This document shows positions 51,297 to 60,158 of a stretch of 64,000 nt of DNA, in pieces. This DNA is from Sphingomonadaceae bacterium (GTDB taxonomy: Bacteria > Pseudomonadota > Alphaproteobacteria > Sphingomonadales > Sphingomonadaceae): contig CANHQT010000003.1 in NCBI GenBank assembly GCA_947463325.1, forward strand, positions 1 to 64,000, in the 5' to 3' direction. The position numbers and the translations under genes were made by a program. How positions within the stretch are numbered: the stretch's first letter is position 1; each line of letters opens with the position of its first letter. Below the pieces are notes generated by a model. It was given only the letters and a program-made list of their open reading frames with translations, made no database searches and was not told the DNA's origin.

Positions 51297-51761
51297 ATGC
51301 GCCCTGCTCTTGCTCTGATTGAACCTGATATCGCCGGAAATGTGGGCGCTTTGCTGCGCACCGCAGCCTGTTTCGGGGTCGAGGCTCATGTTGTGGAACC
51401 CTGCGGTTTTGCCTTTTCTCCAGCCGCCTTTCGTCGATCAGCGATGGATTATGCAGATCATGTTGCCATCCACCGCCATGCAGACCGGCAGGCTTTTGTA
51501 GCCGCAATGGGGGCACAGGGCCGGCGGCTCGTGCTCCTGACCACCGCAGGCGATGTGCGACTGGACAGAACGGACTTCACGCCGGAGGATGTGCTGATGC
51601 TGGGCAGCGAAAGCAGCGGCGCGCCAGCGGACATGCATGACGCGGCAGCACTGGCGGTGCGCATTCCACTTGCGCCGGGGCTTCGTAGCTTGAATGTCGC
51701 GATCGCAGGGGGCATCGCTCTGGCGGAGGCTCTACGCCAGACGGGAGGATTTGGGGAATGA
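51297..51761 (+). CDS. trmL: tRNA (cytidine(34)-2'-O)-methyltransferase TrmL
   Basis: A 154-residue SPOUT-class methyltransferase. ALIEPDIAGNVGALLRTAACFG is the N-terminal block, L-M-L-G-S-E-S-S-G-A-P the SAM-binding knot, and IPLAPGLRSLNVAIAGGIALAEALRQ the C-terminal motif. It methylates wobble nucleotide 34 of tRNA-Leu. I place the start at 51297 (MRPALALIEP), matching family length, though in-frame starts exist back to 51228. hemF overlaps its stop by 4 bases. Confidence 0.9.
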   Translation: MRPALALIEPDIAGNVGALLRTAACFGVEAHVVEPCGFAFSPAAFRRSAMDYADHVAIHRHADRQAFVAAMGAQGRRLVLLTTAGDVRLDRTDFTPEDVLMLGSESSGAPADMHDAAALAVRIPLAPGLRSLNVAIAGGIALAEALRQTGGFGE

Positions 51762-52633
51762 CGGAAATGGAAAGCCGCAAGGCCGAGGCGCGCGCCTGGT
51801 TTGAGTCGCTACGAACGCGCATTTGCGAGGCATTTGAGGCCATTGAGCGCGAAGCCGGCAGCGACGCGAGCTTCGATTATCAGGCCTGGGACCGCGAAGG
51901 CGAAGGCGTAACGCCCGGCCCGCTGGAGGCAGGCGGCGGCGGTGGCGGCGTGCGCGGCGTGATGAAGGGCAAGGTGTTCGAGAAGGTCGGCGTCAACGTC
52001 TCGACCGTCGGCGGCGCATTTTCGCCCGAGTTTGCCAAGCAGATCAACGGCGCCGCCGATGACCCCCGTTTTTTTGCGACCGGCATCAGTCTGGTCGCAC
52101 ACATGGCCAACCCGCATGTCCCGGCTGTCCACATGAACACCCGGTTCCTGGTGACGACGAAGAGCTGGTTTGGCGGCGGAGCCGACCTCAATCCGCCGAT
52201 CCCCTATGAGGAGGATACGCAGGCCTTTCATGCGCGATTCCGCGCGGCGTGCGCGCCCTTCGGGCCGGATGTCTATGAACGCTATGCCAAATGGGCGGAC
52301 GACTATTTCTTCATTCCCCATCGCGGCGTCGCCCGCGGCGTGGGCGGTATCTTCTATGACCATCTGGAATCAGACAGCGACACCCTGTTCGAGCGTAACT
52401 TCGCCTTGACCCGTGCCGTGGGGGAAGCATTCCTCGATGCTTATCCGCCGATCGTGCGGAAAAGGATGAATGCGGATTTCACTGACGCTGACATTCACAC
52501 CCAGCGCGTCTGGCGCGGCCGCTATGCCGAATTCAATCTGGTGCATGACCGCGGCACGCTGTTCGGCCTCAAGACCGGCGGCAATATCGATGCGATCCTG
52601 ATGAGCCTGCCGCCGCTCGCCGCCTGGGACTGA
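51758..52633 (+). CDS. hemF: Oxygen-dependent coproporphyrinogen-III oxidase
   Basis: A 291-residue HemF, converting coproporphyrinogen III to protoporphyrinogen IX. E-K-V-G-V-N-V-S-T-V, H-M-N-T-R-F (about 126-131), WFGGGADLNPPIPYEED and YAEFNLVHDRGTLFGLKTGG are all family signatures. It is coupled to trmL by an ATGA overlap. A hairpin terminator follows at 52657. Confidence 0.96.
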   Translation: MTEMESRKAEARAWFESLRTRICEAFEAIEREAGSDASFDYQAWDREGEGVTPGPLEAGGGGGGVRGVMKGKVFEKVGVNVSTVGGAFSPEFAKQINGAADDPRFFATGISLVAHMANPHVPAVHMNTRFLVTTKSWFGGGADLNPPIPYEEDTQAFHARFRAACAPFGPDVYERYAKWADDYFFIPHRGVARGVGGIFYDHLESDSDTLFERNFALTRAVGEAFLDAYPPIVRKRMNADFTDADIHTQRVWRGRYAEFNLVHDRGTLFGLKTGGNIDAILMSLPPLAAWD

Positions 52634-52656
52634 ATCAAGCTGACCCGCAGATAACC

Positions 52657-52692
52657 GAAGGGCGCGCGGAGCATCTGCTCCATGCGCCCTTC
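52657..52692. terminator. Bidirectional hairpin between hemF and a convergent gene
   Basis: GAAGGGCGC (52657-52665) pairs with GCGCCCTTC (52684-52692), and an inner GGAGCA/TGCTCC pair extends the stem. It lies between two convergent stops. Confidence 0.7.
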
Positions 52693-52718
52693 TTGCACGG
52701 CCCCTCAGCCGATCTCGA

Positions 52719-53585
52719 TCAGGCGAATACATCACCTGCATTATTGGGCACCAGCGTGCGATAAATGCCTGCTGGAATGGCGACATAGGCCAACGCGATT
52801 GGGATGCCGGCGATGATGCCACTGATCATGGTGCCGATGAACATTCCGGCGCTCAACTCCCCACCAGCACCGGCGGCACCGATCATGCCGATCGCCGCGA
52901 TCATGCCGAGAATCATCGCCAGCACAATGAAGCCGATCAGCAGCACAACCATGTAGCCGAGGATCGGCCATTGCGATGGCCCCGTGAGGCGCCAGCTGGC
53001 CGCAATGCCATAGAGCGGATTGACGCTCCGCGCATCGGCCATCGCCGGGCCAATCACGCTGAGGCGCGCGCCCAGCCACAGGAACAGGAAAAACATGACC
53101 GGAATGAGAATCAGAAACAGTCCGCCAAGTGAAGAGGCATCGCCGCCAGCAGCGGCGCCTGCACCCAGCAGCCCAAGTGGCAGACCGATCAACAGCACCG
53201 CAGCGATGACGAGAACAATCGTCGCGATCAGCCACATTGCAGCAGCGCCCAGGGCGTAAGTCACGGTAGAAGCAGGCTCCTCCGTACCTCCGGACAGGCC
53301 GTGCCGCCAGGAGGCATAATAGCTGGCGCTTTGAATGATCTGGCCAAGGATAGCGGCAACGACGAACCCGGCACCAAAAGCACCGAGTGCCGCAAAGGGA
53401 TTGTCGCCCGACGCGATCATCGCCTGCGGGTCGAGCATGCTCTCCAAAGTCCCGCCGATCAGCAGCAGCTGGATGACCAGCGGCAGCAACACCCCGGCCG
53501 CTGCATAGATCAGGATCATTTTGAAATGGGCGGACAAAAAGGCGACGGCCTGTGACCAGGCTTCGCCAATAGAAAATCCGTTCAC
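52719..53585 (-). CDS. Polytopic membrane protein (glycerophosphoryl-diester-phosphodiesterase membrane-domain-like)
   Basis: A 288-residue protein with about six long Ala/Gly/Ile-rich transmembrane helices. FSIGEAWSQAVAFLSAHFKMI at the N-terminus and RLSVIGPAMADARSVNPLYGIAASWRLTGP after the fourth helix resemble bacterial DUF-type membrane proteins annotated with the GDPD membrane domain. No catalytic motif is present. Function unknown. Confidence 0.6.
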   Translation of the reverse strand: MNGFSIGEAWSQAVAFLSAHFKMILIYAAAGVLLPLVIQLLLIGGTLESMLDPQAMIASGDNPFAALGAFGAGFVVAAILGQIIQSASYYASWRHGLSGGTEEPASTVTYALGAAAMWLIATIVLVIAAVLLIGLPLGLLGAGAAAGGDASSLGGLFLILIPVMFFLFLWLGARLSVIGPAMADARSVNPLYGIAASWRLTGPSQWPILGYMVVLLIGFIVLAMILGMIAAIGMIGAAGAGGELSAGMFIGTMISGIIAGIPIALAYVAIPAGIYRTLVPNNAGDVFA

Positions 53586-53708
53586 GGCGTCTCCCCTTGT
53601 GCCGTTGATAGTGCGGTTGTTGTGCCACAGAGGGCCGCAAGCGCAAGCGCTTTGCTTCCCTTCCGCAAATGCTTGCTTCGGACAGGCAGGCCGGCCTAGT
53701 GCGCGGCC

Positions 53709-54380
53709 ATGACCGCCGCCAATCCTCGCGCGCCCGAATGGCAGGCTTCACCCGGCCTTACGCCCTATCCCGAGGCGCTGGCTTCGATGGAGGAGCGTGC
53801 CGCGGCCATTCATGCCGGCACTGCAGGCGAACGTATCTGGCTGCTCGAACATCCGCCGCTCTACACCGCAGGCACCAGCGCGGATCCCGCCGAACTGATC
53901 GACCAGCGCTTTCCCGTCTATGATGCCGGGCGCGGCGGAAGATACACCTATCACGGGCCGGGCCAGCGCGTGGCCTATATCCAGCTCGACCTCACGCAGC
54001 ACGGACGCGACGTGCGGAACTTCGTGCATGCGGTCGAAGGCTGGGTCATCGATGCTCTGGCGCTGCTGGATGTAGCGGCACGGCGTGCACCGGGGCGCAT
54101 CGGGATCTGGTGCGACGACCAGCAAGGGCGCGAAGCGAAAATCGGCGCGATTGGCGTGCGCGTGCGTCGCTGGGTGACGCTGCATGGTCTGTCCATCAAT
54201 GTCGCGCCGGACCTGTCGCATTTCGGTGGCATCGTGCCCTGCGGGATCGCCGAGTTTCCAGTGACCAGCCTGGAAGCGTTGGGCAAGACGGCGCGCATGG
54301 CGGACGTCGATGCAGCACTGGCCGCAAAGCTGCCGAGCTTTCTCGGCGCGCTTTCCCCTGCTCGGAACCATTTGTCCTGA
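53709..54380 (+). CDS. lipB: Lipoyl(octanoyl) transferase LipB
   Basis: A 223-residue octanoyltransferase moving octanoyl from ACP to lipoyl domains. [13 protein letters not shown] (about 76-88) is the LipB block, the catalytic lysine is in A-K-I-G-A-I-G and the catalytic cysteine in I-V-P-C-G-I. It stands between a divergent membrane-protein gene and a small lipoprotein gene. Confidence 0.95.
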   Translation: MTAANPRAPEWQASPGLTPYPEALASMEERAAAIHAGTAGERIWLLEHPPLYTAGTSADPAELIDQRFPVYDAGRGGRYTYHGPGQRVAYIQLDLTQHGRDVRNFVHAVEGWVIDALALLDVAARRAPGRIGIWCDDQQGREAKIGAIGVRVRRWVTLHGLSINVAPDLSHFGGIVPCGIAEFPVTSLEALGKTARMADVDAALAAKLPSFLGALSPARNHLS

Positions 54381-54385
54381 TTCAG

Positions 54386-54412
54386 CCCTTCGACAAGCAT
54401 GGGGCGAACCGG
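54386..54412. repeat. Sphingomonad short interspersed repeat (diverged copy)
   Basis: CCCTTCGACAAGC followed by a G-rich arm (GGGGCGAACCGG) just after lipB. I recognise this as a diverged copy of a short palindromic repeat (CCCTTCGACAAGCTCAGGGC type) common between genes in sphingomonad genomes; the arms GCCC/GGGC can pair. Confidence 0.5.
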
Positions 54413-54438
54413 TAAAGGGAAGCGGATTTGGAGTGACC

Positions 54439-54789
54439 ATGACCAACCGACCAGCCGCAGCCTTTATCGCCATTTCAGCGCTGACCCTTGCCGGGTGCGA
54501 TCTTTTCTCCGGCGGAAGCACCGCCGATACGACCATGCGCAATGTCGAGATCCTGCCCGGAACAGCGAGCGACGAGATGATCACGCTCGATCAGGCAAGC
54601 GGCGATGGCACCGCCATAGACACTGCCGCTGCGGTCGACCCGGCGGCTGCTTCGGATGAGGAAGCCGAAGGCGGCGAAGCATCAACCGACGAGGAAGGTG
54701 GCGACAGCAGTGGCGGGAGCGAGGCCGATGATCTCGTCATCCGTCCGCCCGCCGGCGGTGCGGAACCGGATGCGCCAGCGAAAAAATAA
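54439..54789 (+). CDS. Small acidic lipoprotein, hypothetical
   Basis: A 116-residue protein with a lipoprotein signal: A-L-T-L-A-G-C places the lipidated cysteine at about residue 20. The mature part is unstructured, rich in Asp, Glu, Ala and Gly, ending P-A-K-K. GGAG lies 5 bases before the ATG at 54439. No family is recognised; it is probably anchored in the envelope. Confidence 0.7.
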   Translation: MTNRPAAAFIAISALTLAGCDLFSGGSTADTTMRNVEILPGTASDEMITLDQASGDGTAIDTAAAVDPAAASDEEAEGGEASTDEEGGDSSGGSEADDLVIRPPAGGAEPDAPAKK

Positions 54790-54798
54790 CGGCTAAGG

Positions 54799-55431
54799 TC
54801 AGGCCAGCCCAAGCAACTTGTGTGTTTGCAGGCTGAGCCGCCAGCGGGGATTGGCGAGCGCGAATTCGGTGGCGGCGCGGACATTGGCCTGCCCGCGGGC
54901 ATCGTCCATCGGCTGAACCAGCCGGTGTGCGAAATCCCATTGCTCCATCACCGCAACATCGCTGCCCGGTTGCGGCCAGACGAGCTTCAGTTCATCGCCG
55001 CTGGTCTGAACGACCGTGCTGCCGGCCTTGGGGCTGATGCAGATCCAGTCGATACTGCGCGGCACAGGGAGCGTGCCGTTGCTTTCGATGGCGATCTCGA
55101 AGCCTGCGTCGTGAATTGCGTCAATCAGCGCATCGTCAACCTGCAGCATCGGTTCTCCGCCGGTCAGAACGACATAGCGACTTTCTTCGCCCTCACCCCA
55201 GCAAGTCGCGATGGCCGAAGCGAGCGCGGCAGCATCGGCAAAGCGACCGCCGCCCGGCCCGTCCATGCCGACAAAATCCGTATCGCAAAACTGGCAGATG
55301 GCGCTCGCCCGATCAGCCTCTCGCCCAGACCAAAGGTTGCAGCCGGAAAAGCGGCAGAAAACCGCGCGGCGGCCGCTGCGCTGCCCTTCACCCTGCAAGG
55401 TCAGGAATATCTCTTTGACCGCATAGCTCAT
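54799..55431 (-). CDS. queE: 7-carboxy-7-deazaguanine synthase QueE
   Basis: A 210-residue radical-SAM enzyme making CDG from CPH4 in queuosine (7-deazaguanine) synthesis. F-L-T-L-Q-G-E-G is the QueE N-terminus. Cluster cysteines are C31 and C46-x2-C49 (CQFCDTDFVG), the spread-out CX14CX2C pattern of QueE. V-L-T-G-G-E-P binds SAM. It is coupled to queC by a 4-base overlap. Confidence 0.93.
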   Translation of the reverse strand: MSYAVKEIFLTLQGEGQRSGRRAVFCRFSGCNLWSGREADRASAICQFCDTDFVGMDGPGGGRFADAAALASAIATCWGEGEESRYVVLTGGEPMLQVDDALIDAIHDAGFEIAIESNGTLPVPRSIDWICISPKAGSTVVQTSGDELKLVWPQPGSDVAVMEQWDFAHRLVQPMDDARGQANVRAATEFALANPRWRLSLQTHKLLGLA

Positions 55432-56123
55432 GGCTGCGCGGGCTCCACGGCATAGCGGGTGGGATCAGGAAGGCCGGCCTCGACAAAGCCCTTGTGCCGC
55501 AAACGGCACGCATCACACTCACCGCAATGGAGGCCATCCGGCGTGGGGTCATAACAGGTCCAGCTCATCCCGGCATCGATGCCGAGCCGGTGCGCTTCGC
55601 GCGCGATGTCCGCCTTGGTCATGTGCAGCAGCGGGGTTTCGAACAGGAAGGGGTCACCTTCGACCCCCGCTCGCGTTGCAAGATTGGCGGTCGCTGCAAA
55701 GGCCTCCACAAATGCCGGGCGGCAATCGGGATAGCCGGAATAATCCAGTGCGTTGACGCCCACATAGATGCGCTTGGCGCCACGTGCTTCGGCAAGGCCG
55801 AGTGCGAGACTGAGGAAAATGGTATTGCGTGCCGGCACGTAGGTGACGGGAATGCCGGGCGCGACGCCATCCTTCGGCACAGCGGTATCGCTGGTCAGTG
55901 CCGAGCCGCCGAAACCCCTGAGGTTGAGCGGCAGCACGATATGTTCGGACACGTTGAGCGCCGCCGCCACCCGGCCAGCCGCCTCAAGTTCGCAGCGGTG
56001 GCGCTGGTTATAGTCGACCGTCAGCGCGATCACACGATGCCCCGCCTCGCGCGCCAGCGCGGTGCAGACCATCGAGTCCATTCCTCCGGAGAGGAGAACA
56101 ACAGCGAGCGAGGGATCGAGCAT
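55428..56123 (-). CDS. queC: 7-cyano-7-deazaguanine synthase QueC
   Basis: A 231-residue ATP-dependent ligase making preQ0 from CDG and ammonia. The PP-loop V-V-L-L-S-G-G-M-D-S is at about 9-18. Zinc-binding cysteines appear as C-G-E-C-D-A-C near the C-terminus. Y-V-P-A-R-N-T-I-F-L-S is also conserved. It is the first gene of queC-queE. Confidence 0.96.
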   Translation of the reverse strand: MLDPSLAVVLLSGGMDSMVCTALAREAGHRVIALTVDYNQRHRCELEAAGRVAAALNVSEHIVLPLNLRGFGGSALTSDTAVPKDGVAPGIPVTYVPARNTIFLSLALGLAEARGAKRIYVGVNALDYSGYPDCRPAFVEAFAATANLATRAGVEGDPFLFETPLLHMTKADIAREAHRLGIDAGMSWTCYDPTPDGLHCGECDACRLRHKGFVEAGLPDPTRYAVEPAQP

Positions 56124-56185
56124 CAGCGCGCCCCTAGAGGATTTTCACTGCTGGTGAAATCGGCTTGTGCGTTCCAGCACCCGAC

Positions 56186-56221
56186 AAAAAACAGGGCCGC
56201 CGGCATTGCTGCGGGCGGCCC
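56186..56221 (-). terminator. Rho-independent terminator (minus strand)
   Basis: GGGCCGCC (56194-56201) pairs with GGCGGCCC (56214-56221), and on the minus strand a TGTTTTTT tract follows. It would end transcription from the DUF3617-like gene before queC. Confidence 0.75.
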
Positions 56222-56313
56222 AGTGGAGATCCCATGGAAGGATCTGCTAGGGAGGAAGTGAGCCACAAAACTGGATCACCCCCTGCTTCTGACAGACTGT
56301 GGTTAACGTTCGG

Positions 56314-56724
56314 TTAGCGGCCTGACCCGGCACAAGCGCCAATGCGGCGCGCCTCGTAACTTGCGCTGAATGGCCCGCCATCCGCCATGCCTTGTGTTTC
56401 AATCTGCGCCAGGCGGCCGGTTTCGCGGCGCAAAACAGTGCGTCCATTGCCATTAGCGCCGCAGCGATAGGTCACGGTCACTGACTGCGGGGTTTCCTCA
56501 ACCACGAAATGCGCACAATCGAACCGCTCGTGCCGCAGCTGGAGCAGCACGCGCCCATCGCCGATGCAGATATTTCGCGGCGGACTCTGCGCCTCTCGGT
56601 CGCGCAACTGCCACAGGCCCGGCTCAAGCCTCTGCAGCAACGCAAGCGACGGCGCTTCGGCCGCGGCCGGAACGGCAACGGCCGCCAGCGCGGCAGCGCG
56701 AAGAACAAGCGTAACAAACGACAT
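56314..56724 (-). CDS. DUF3617-like exported protein
   Basis: A 136-residue protein with a Sec signal (about 1-22, ending A-E-A). The mature domain has EPGLWQLRDRE, conserved cysteines (N-I-C-I-G-D-G, D-C-A-H-F, Y-R-C-G) and a terminal GPFSASYEARRIG, which matches the DUF3617 pattern of a G-L-W start and paired cysteines. Function unknown. The ATG at 56724 starts the signal peptide; the frame extends 18 codons upstream. Confidence 0.6.
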   Translation of the reverse strand: MSFVTLVLRAAALAAVAVPAAAEAPSLALLQRLEPGLWQLRDREAQSPPRNICIGDGRVLLQLRHERFDCAHFVVEETPQSVTVTYRCGANGNGRTVLRRETGRLAQIETQGMADGGPFSASYEARRIGACAGSGR

Positions 56725-56911
56725 GGCGGCAACCGGCCCTGCAAATCCGTCCGGCCACAAGCCGGACACGACGATCAAGGTTGCGACCCCTTTTCGCGTC
56801 CTTCACGGCTTGTGTCAGGCGCTTTCAAGGCAGTCCGTCACAAACCATACACACCAATAGCGCGCACAAGATGAACAGGTGTTTTACGGCGCCAAACCGT
56901 TCGGACTGACG

Positions 56912-57844
56912 TCAATGCGCGGCAGGAATAGCGTCCGGATCAATGGAAAAGATCCGCGAGCAAAAGGCGCAATCGACGGATATTTTGCCATCATCTCCGG
57001 CCATTTCGGCGCGTTCACCCTGCGGAAATCGCGCAATGACCGAGGCGAGATAATCAACGCTGCAACGGCAGCCACGCGACAGCATGTCACCCTTTGCCAC
57101 GCGGACTTCCTGCTCGTCATGATAGAGCCGCCACACCAGCGCCTCCAGACTGAGACCGGGATCGGTCAGTTCCTCGTCCCGGATAGTCTCGGCAATCGTT
57201 GCAACATGGCCCCACACCGCATCGGCATGAACCCGCTCGCCGCGTACCTCCAGCCGCTCACCACCTTCCTCACCCACCGCAAGGCTTTGCACCAGCACGC
57301 CACCGGCGATGCACTTAGCCCCGGCGTCATGGCGCGTGGCGACACGGATGACAGTCGGCAGCTGTTCCGACTGGCGGAAATATTGTTCAGCCGCTTCGGA
57401 CAGGCTCGCGCCTTCCAGCGGCACGATGCCCTGATAACGGTTGCCGGCGCTTTCGAAGGTGAGCGCGAGGAACCCCTTACCGAACAGGCCGAACAGCGTC
57501 GGATCGGCGCCGGCCTCCACCAGCCGCTCGGCATCGAAGGACAGGTAACCGCGCAGCTTGCCGCCAATATAATCGCACACCAGCAAGCTGATCGCGCCAT
57601 TGTCAGTCTGCGCCTGCATGGTGAGCTGGTCACCGGGCTCCTTCAGCGTGGAACCGAGCAGCGCGGTGAGCACCAAGGCTTCGGCAAGCACCTTCTCGGC
57701 CACCGGCGGATAGGCATGGGCCGACAGGATGGTGTCGAGCACCGGCCCAAGCCGCACGACGCGTCCGCGCGCATCCTCATGCGAAAGGGTGAAGGTAATC
57801 GGCCGGTCGAAGCCGGTTTCGTCAGTATGCGACGTCAATTCCAA
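56912..57844 (-). CDS. hslO: Hsp33 family redox-regulated chaperone
   Basis: A 310-residue Hsp33. The C-terminal zinc/redox centre is seen as G-C-R-C-S-V-D and D-C-A-F-C-S-R, the CXC...CXXC switch. The N-terminal domain carries A-H-A-Y-P and LTALLGSTLKEPGDQLTMQ. It becomes an active holdase when oxidised. It is immediately downstream of argF on the same strand (75-bp gap). Confidence 0.92.
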   Translation of the reverse strand: MELTSHTDETGFDRPITFTLSHEDARGRVVRLGPVLDTILSAHAYPPVAEKVLAEALVLTALLGSTLKEPGDQLTMQAQTDNGAISLLVCDYIGGKLRGYLSFDAERLVEAGADPTLFGLFGKGFLALTFESAGNRYQGIVPLEGASLSEAAEQYFRQSEQLPTVIRVATRHDAGAKCIAGGVLVQSLAVGEEGGERLEVRGERVHADAVWGHVATIAETIRDEELTDPGLSLEALVWRLYHDEQEVRVAKGDMLSRGCRCSVDYLASVIARFPQGERAEMAGDDGKISVDCAFCSRIFSIDPDAIPAAH

Positions 57845-57919
57845 ATCTCCGTTCGTCCCGCGCGATGGCGAGGGACGATTTAGCGTGTCTTGCCTTCGCT
57901 CGACACGAGCGGCGTGGGT

Positions 57920-58846
57920 TCAACCCAATTTGCCGAACGCCCACAAAAGAACGGATTTCTGGGCGTGCAGGCGGTTTTCAGCCTCATCCCAGATCAGCGA
58001 GCGAGGCCCATCAATCACCGCATCGGTCACTTCCTCCCCACGGTGCGCGGGCAGGCAATGGAGGAAATGGGCATCAGGCGCAGCCAGCGCAAGCAGCGCT
58101 TCATCCACCTGATAGGGCGCCATGGCCGCCAGCTTGTTATGGGCATGGTTCTGGCCCATCGACACCCAGGTGTCGGTGATCAGCACATTGGCCCCCGCTG
58201 CCGCCTCTCGCGCGTCGCGATGAACGGTGACGGTGGCGCCTGCACGGCGCGCCGCATCAATAAAGGCGGGATCGCTGTCATAGCCCTGCGGACAACCGAT
58301 GCGGACGTTGAACTTCATCAACCCCGCGGCCTCGACAATCGAGTTCAGAACATTGTTGCCGTCACCCAGCCAGGCGACCTCCAGCCCAGGCAGGCTGTGG
58401 CCATGTTCAACCAGCGTCAGCATGTCAGCCATGATCTGGCAGGGGTGTGACAGGTCGGTAAGGCCGTTGATCACCGGCACACTCGCGTGCGCGGCCATTT
58501 CCTCGACCTTGGCATGATCGTCGGTGCGGATCATGATCGCGTCGACATAGCGGCTGAGCACGCGCGCGGTATCCGCCACTGTCTCGCCACGGCCGAGCTG
58601 CATCTGCCCTGCATCAATGACAATGCTGGTCCCGCCGAGCTGGCGGATCGCCATATCGAAGCTGACTCGGGTGCGGGTCGAACTCTTTCCGAAGATCATG
58701 CCCAACACATGACCGGCGAGCGGGGCATCCGCATCTGGGCGCCCCTTCGGCCAGCCTGCACGCGCCGACTTGCGGTCAATCGCATCAGCCAGCATCGCGG
58801 CAATGGCATCGCCACCCGCGTCCGAAAGATTCAGGAAATGTCTCAT
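57920..58846 (-). CDS. argF: Ornithine carbamoyltransferase
   Basis: A 308-residue OTCase forming citrulline from ornithine and carbamoyl phosphate. S-S-T-R-T-R (carbamoyl-phosphate loop), [16 protein letters not shown] and the ornithine loop D-T-W-V-S-M-G-Q are visible; [11 protein letters not shown] is the C-terminal catalytic motif. The ATG at 58846 follows GGAGGAG; an in-frame start at 58870 lies across a palindromic repeat and is rejected. Confidence 0.96.
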   Translation of the reverse strand: MRHFLNLSDAGGDAIAAMLADAIDRKSARAGWPKGRPDADAPLAGHVLGMIFGKSSTRTRVSFDMAIRQLGGTSIVIDAGQMQLGRGETVADTARVLSRYVDAIMIRTDDHAKVEEMAAHASVPVINGLTDLSHPCQIMADMLTLVEHGHSLPGLEVAWLGDGNNVLNSIVEAAGLMKFNVRIGCPQGYDSDPAFIDAARRAGATVTVHRDAREAAAGANVLITDTWVSMGQNHAHNKLAAMAPYQVDEALLALAAPDAHFLHCLPAHRGEEVTDAVIDGPRSLIWDEAENRLHAQKSVLLWAFGKLG

Positions 58847-58861
58847 TTGTTTCTCCTCCCC

Positions 58862-58877
58862 CTCCCGCAAGCGGGAG
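58862..58877. repeat. Palindromic repeat between argD and argF
   Basis: CTCCCGC-AA-GCGGGAG, a 7-bp stem in the 42-bp argD-argF gap. It is of the CTCCC...GGGAG class, similar to the element inside fliF, and lies just before the argF ribosome site. Confidence 0.65.
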
Positions 58878-58888
58878 AGAGCTGAACC

Positions 58889-60076
58889 TCATGCCGCTGC
58901 CGGCATCTCGTAGCTTGCGGCACCAGCCGACAATTTTTCGATGAATTCATCGATGTGGCTCTGTTCGATGGTGAGCGGCGGCAGGATGCGCAGGGTGTTT
59001 TCGCCCGCCGCAACCGTAAGCAGGCCGTGATTGTCGCGCAGGTGGGCAACAAAGGCCCGCGTCTCGTGCGTCATGACGAGACCGAGCATCAGCCCCTTGC
59101 CACGCACCTTCACGAACAGCTCCGGATAATTGCCGATGAACTGCTGCAACGCCTGCGTCAGCTTTTCGCCGAGCGCGGTCACATTTTCGAGAAAGCCTTC
59201 GGCGAGGATCACGTCAAACACCGCCTGGCCGGCCGCCATCGCAAGCGGATTGCCGCCATAGGTCGACCCGTGCGTGCCGACGACCATGCCCCGCGCCGCC
59301 GTTTCAGTGGCGAGGCAGGCACCCATCGGAAAGCCGCCGCCGATACCCTTGGCCGAGGCGACGATGTCCGGCGTGATGCCGTAATGTTCATAGGCATAGA
59401 GCTTGCCGGTCCGCGCAACACCGCACTGCACCTCATCAAGGATGAGGAGGATGCCATGTTCATCGGCAAGCGCACGCAAGCCCTTGAGAAACGCATCAGA
59501 CGCCGGGCGCACCCCGCCTTCGCCCTGCACAGGCTCGACAAGGAAAGCCGCTGTCTTGTCCGTGATCGCGGCGCGCGCGCCTTCGAGATCGTCGAACTCG
59601 ACGTAGCGGAACCCCTCCAGCAGGGGCAGAAAGCCCTTGTGCATCTTTTCCTGATTGGAGGCGGAGATGGTCGCCATCGTGCGGCCGTGGAAAGCCTGCT
59701 TGAAGGTGATGATCTCGAAACGGTCGGACCCGGCCGACTGGTGATAGACGCGCGCAGTCTTGATCGCGCATTCGACCGCCTCGGCACCCGAATTGGTAAA
59801 GAAGACTGTGTCCGCGAACGTGTTGTCGACCAACCGCTGCGCAAACGCTTCCCCCTGCGGACTTCCGTAGAGGTTGGAGACGTGCATCAGCGTCGCCGCC
59901 TGATCCTGGATCGCCTTGGTCAGGTGCGGGTGGCCGTGGCCGAGCAGATTGACCGCGATACCGCTGGCGAAATCGAGCGCACGGCGACCATCATCGGAGA
60001 CCAGATAGGCGCCCTCCCCTCGCACTGGACGGAATCCGCAGCGCGGATACACGGGCATCAGCGGGGTAATCGCCAT
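58889..60076 (-). CDS. argD: Acetylornithine aminotransferase
   Basis: A 395-residue class III PLP aminotransferase. F-F-T-N-S-G-A-E-A-V-E-C-A, L-I-L-D-E-V-Q-C-G-V-A-R-T-G-K (cofactor aspartate) and the Schiff-base lysine in S-A-K-G-I-G-G-G-F-P are present. The location immediately before argF makes acetylornithine transamination (arginine synthesis) the likely role. The ATG at 60076 follows GGAGGAGA. Confidence 0.94.
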   Translation of the reverse strand: MAITPLMPVYPRCGFRPVRGEGAYLVSDDGRRALDFASGIAVNLLGHGHPHLTKAIQDQAATLMHVSNLYGSPQGEAFAQRLVDNTFADTVFFTNSGAEAVECAIKTARVYHQSAGSDRFEIITFKQAFHGRTMATISASNQEKMHKGFLPLLEGFRYVEFDDLEGARAAITDKTAAFLVEPVQGEGGVRPASDAFLKGLRALADEHGILLILDEVQCGVARTGKLYAYEHYGITPDIVASAKGIGGGFPMGACLATETAARGMVVGTHGSTYGGNPLAMAAGQAVFDVILAEGFLENVTALGEKLTQALQQFIGNYPELFVKVRGKGLMLGLVMTHETRAFVAHLRDNHGLLTVAAGENTLRILPPLTIEQSHIDEFIEKLSAGAASYEMPAAA

Positions 60077-60090
60077 CGTCTCCTCCAAAG

Positions 60091-60120
60091 CAAAATGGCG
60101 ACCCCCGTTTCAGGGCCGCC
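60091..60120 (-). terminator. Possible terminator after the LLM oxidoreductase gene
   Basis: On the minus strand an interrupted GGCGGCCCTG...GGGTCGCC stem (60120-60097) is followed by ATTTTGCTTT. It sits between the LLM stop and the argD ribosome site, so it could alternatively be an argD leader hairpin. Confidence 0.4.
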
Positions 60121-60158
60121 ACGATCTTTTTCCCCTTTAAGCCCCCATCTGCGCGGAA

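Noticed and set aside
56124-56185. preQ1 riboswitch before queC
   Set aside because: No A-rich pseudoknot partner or conserved aptamer loop could be recognised in the short leader.
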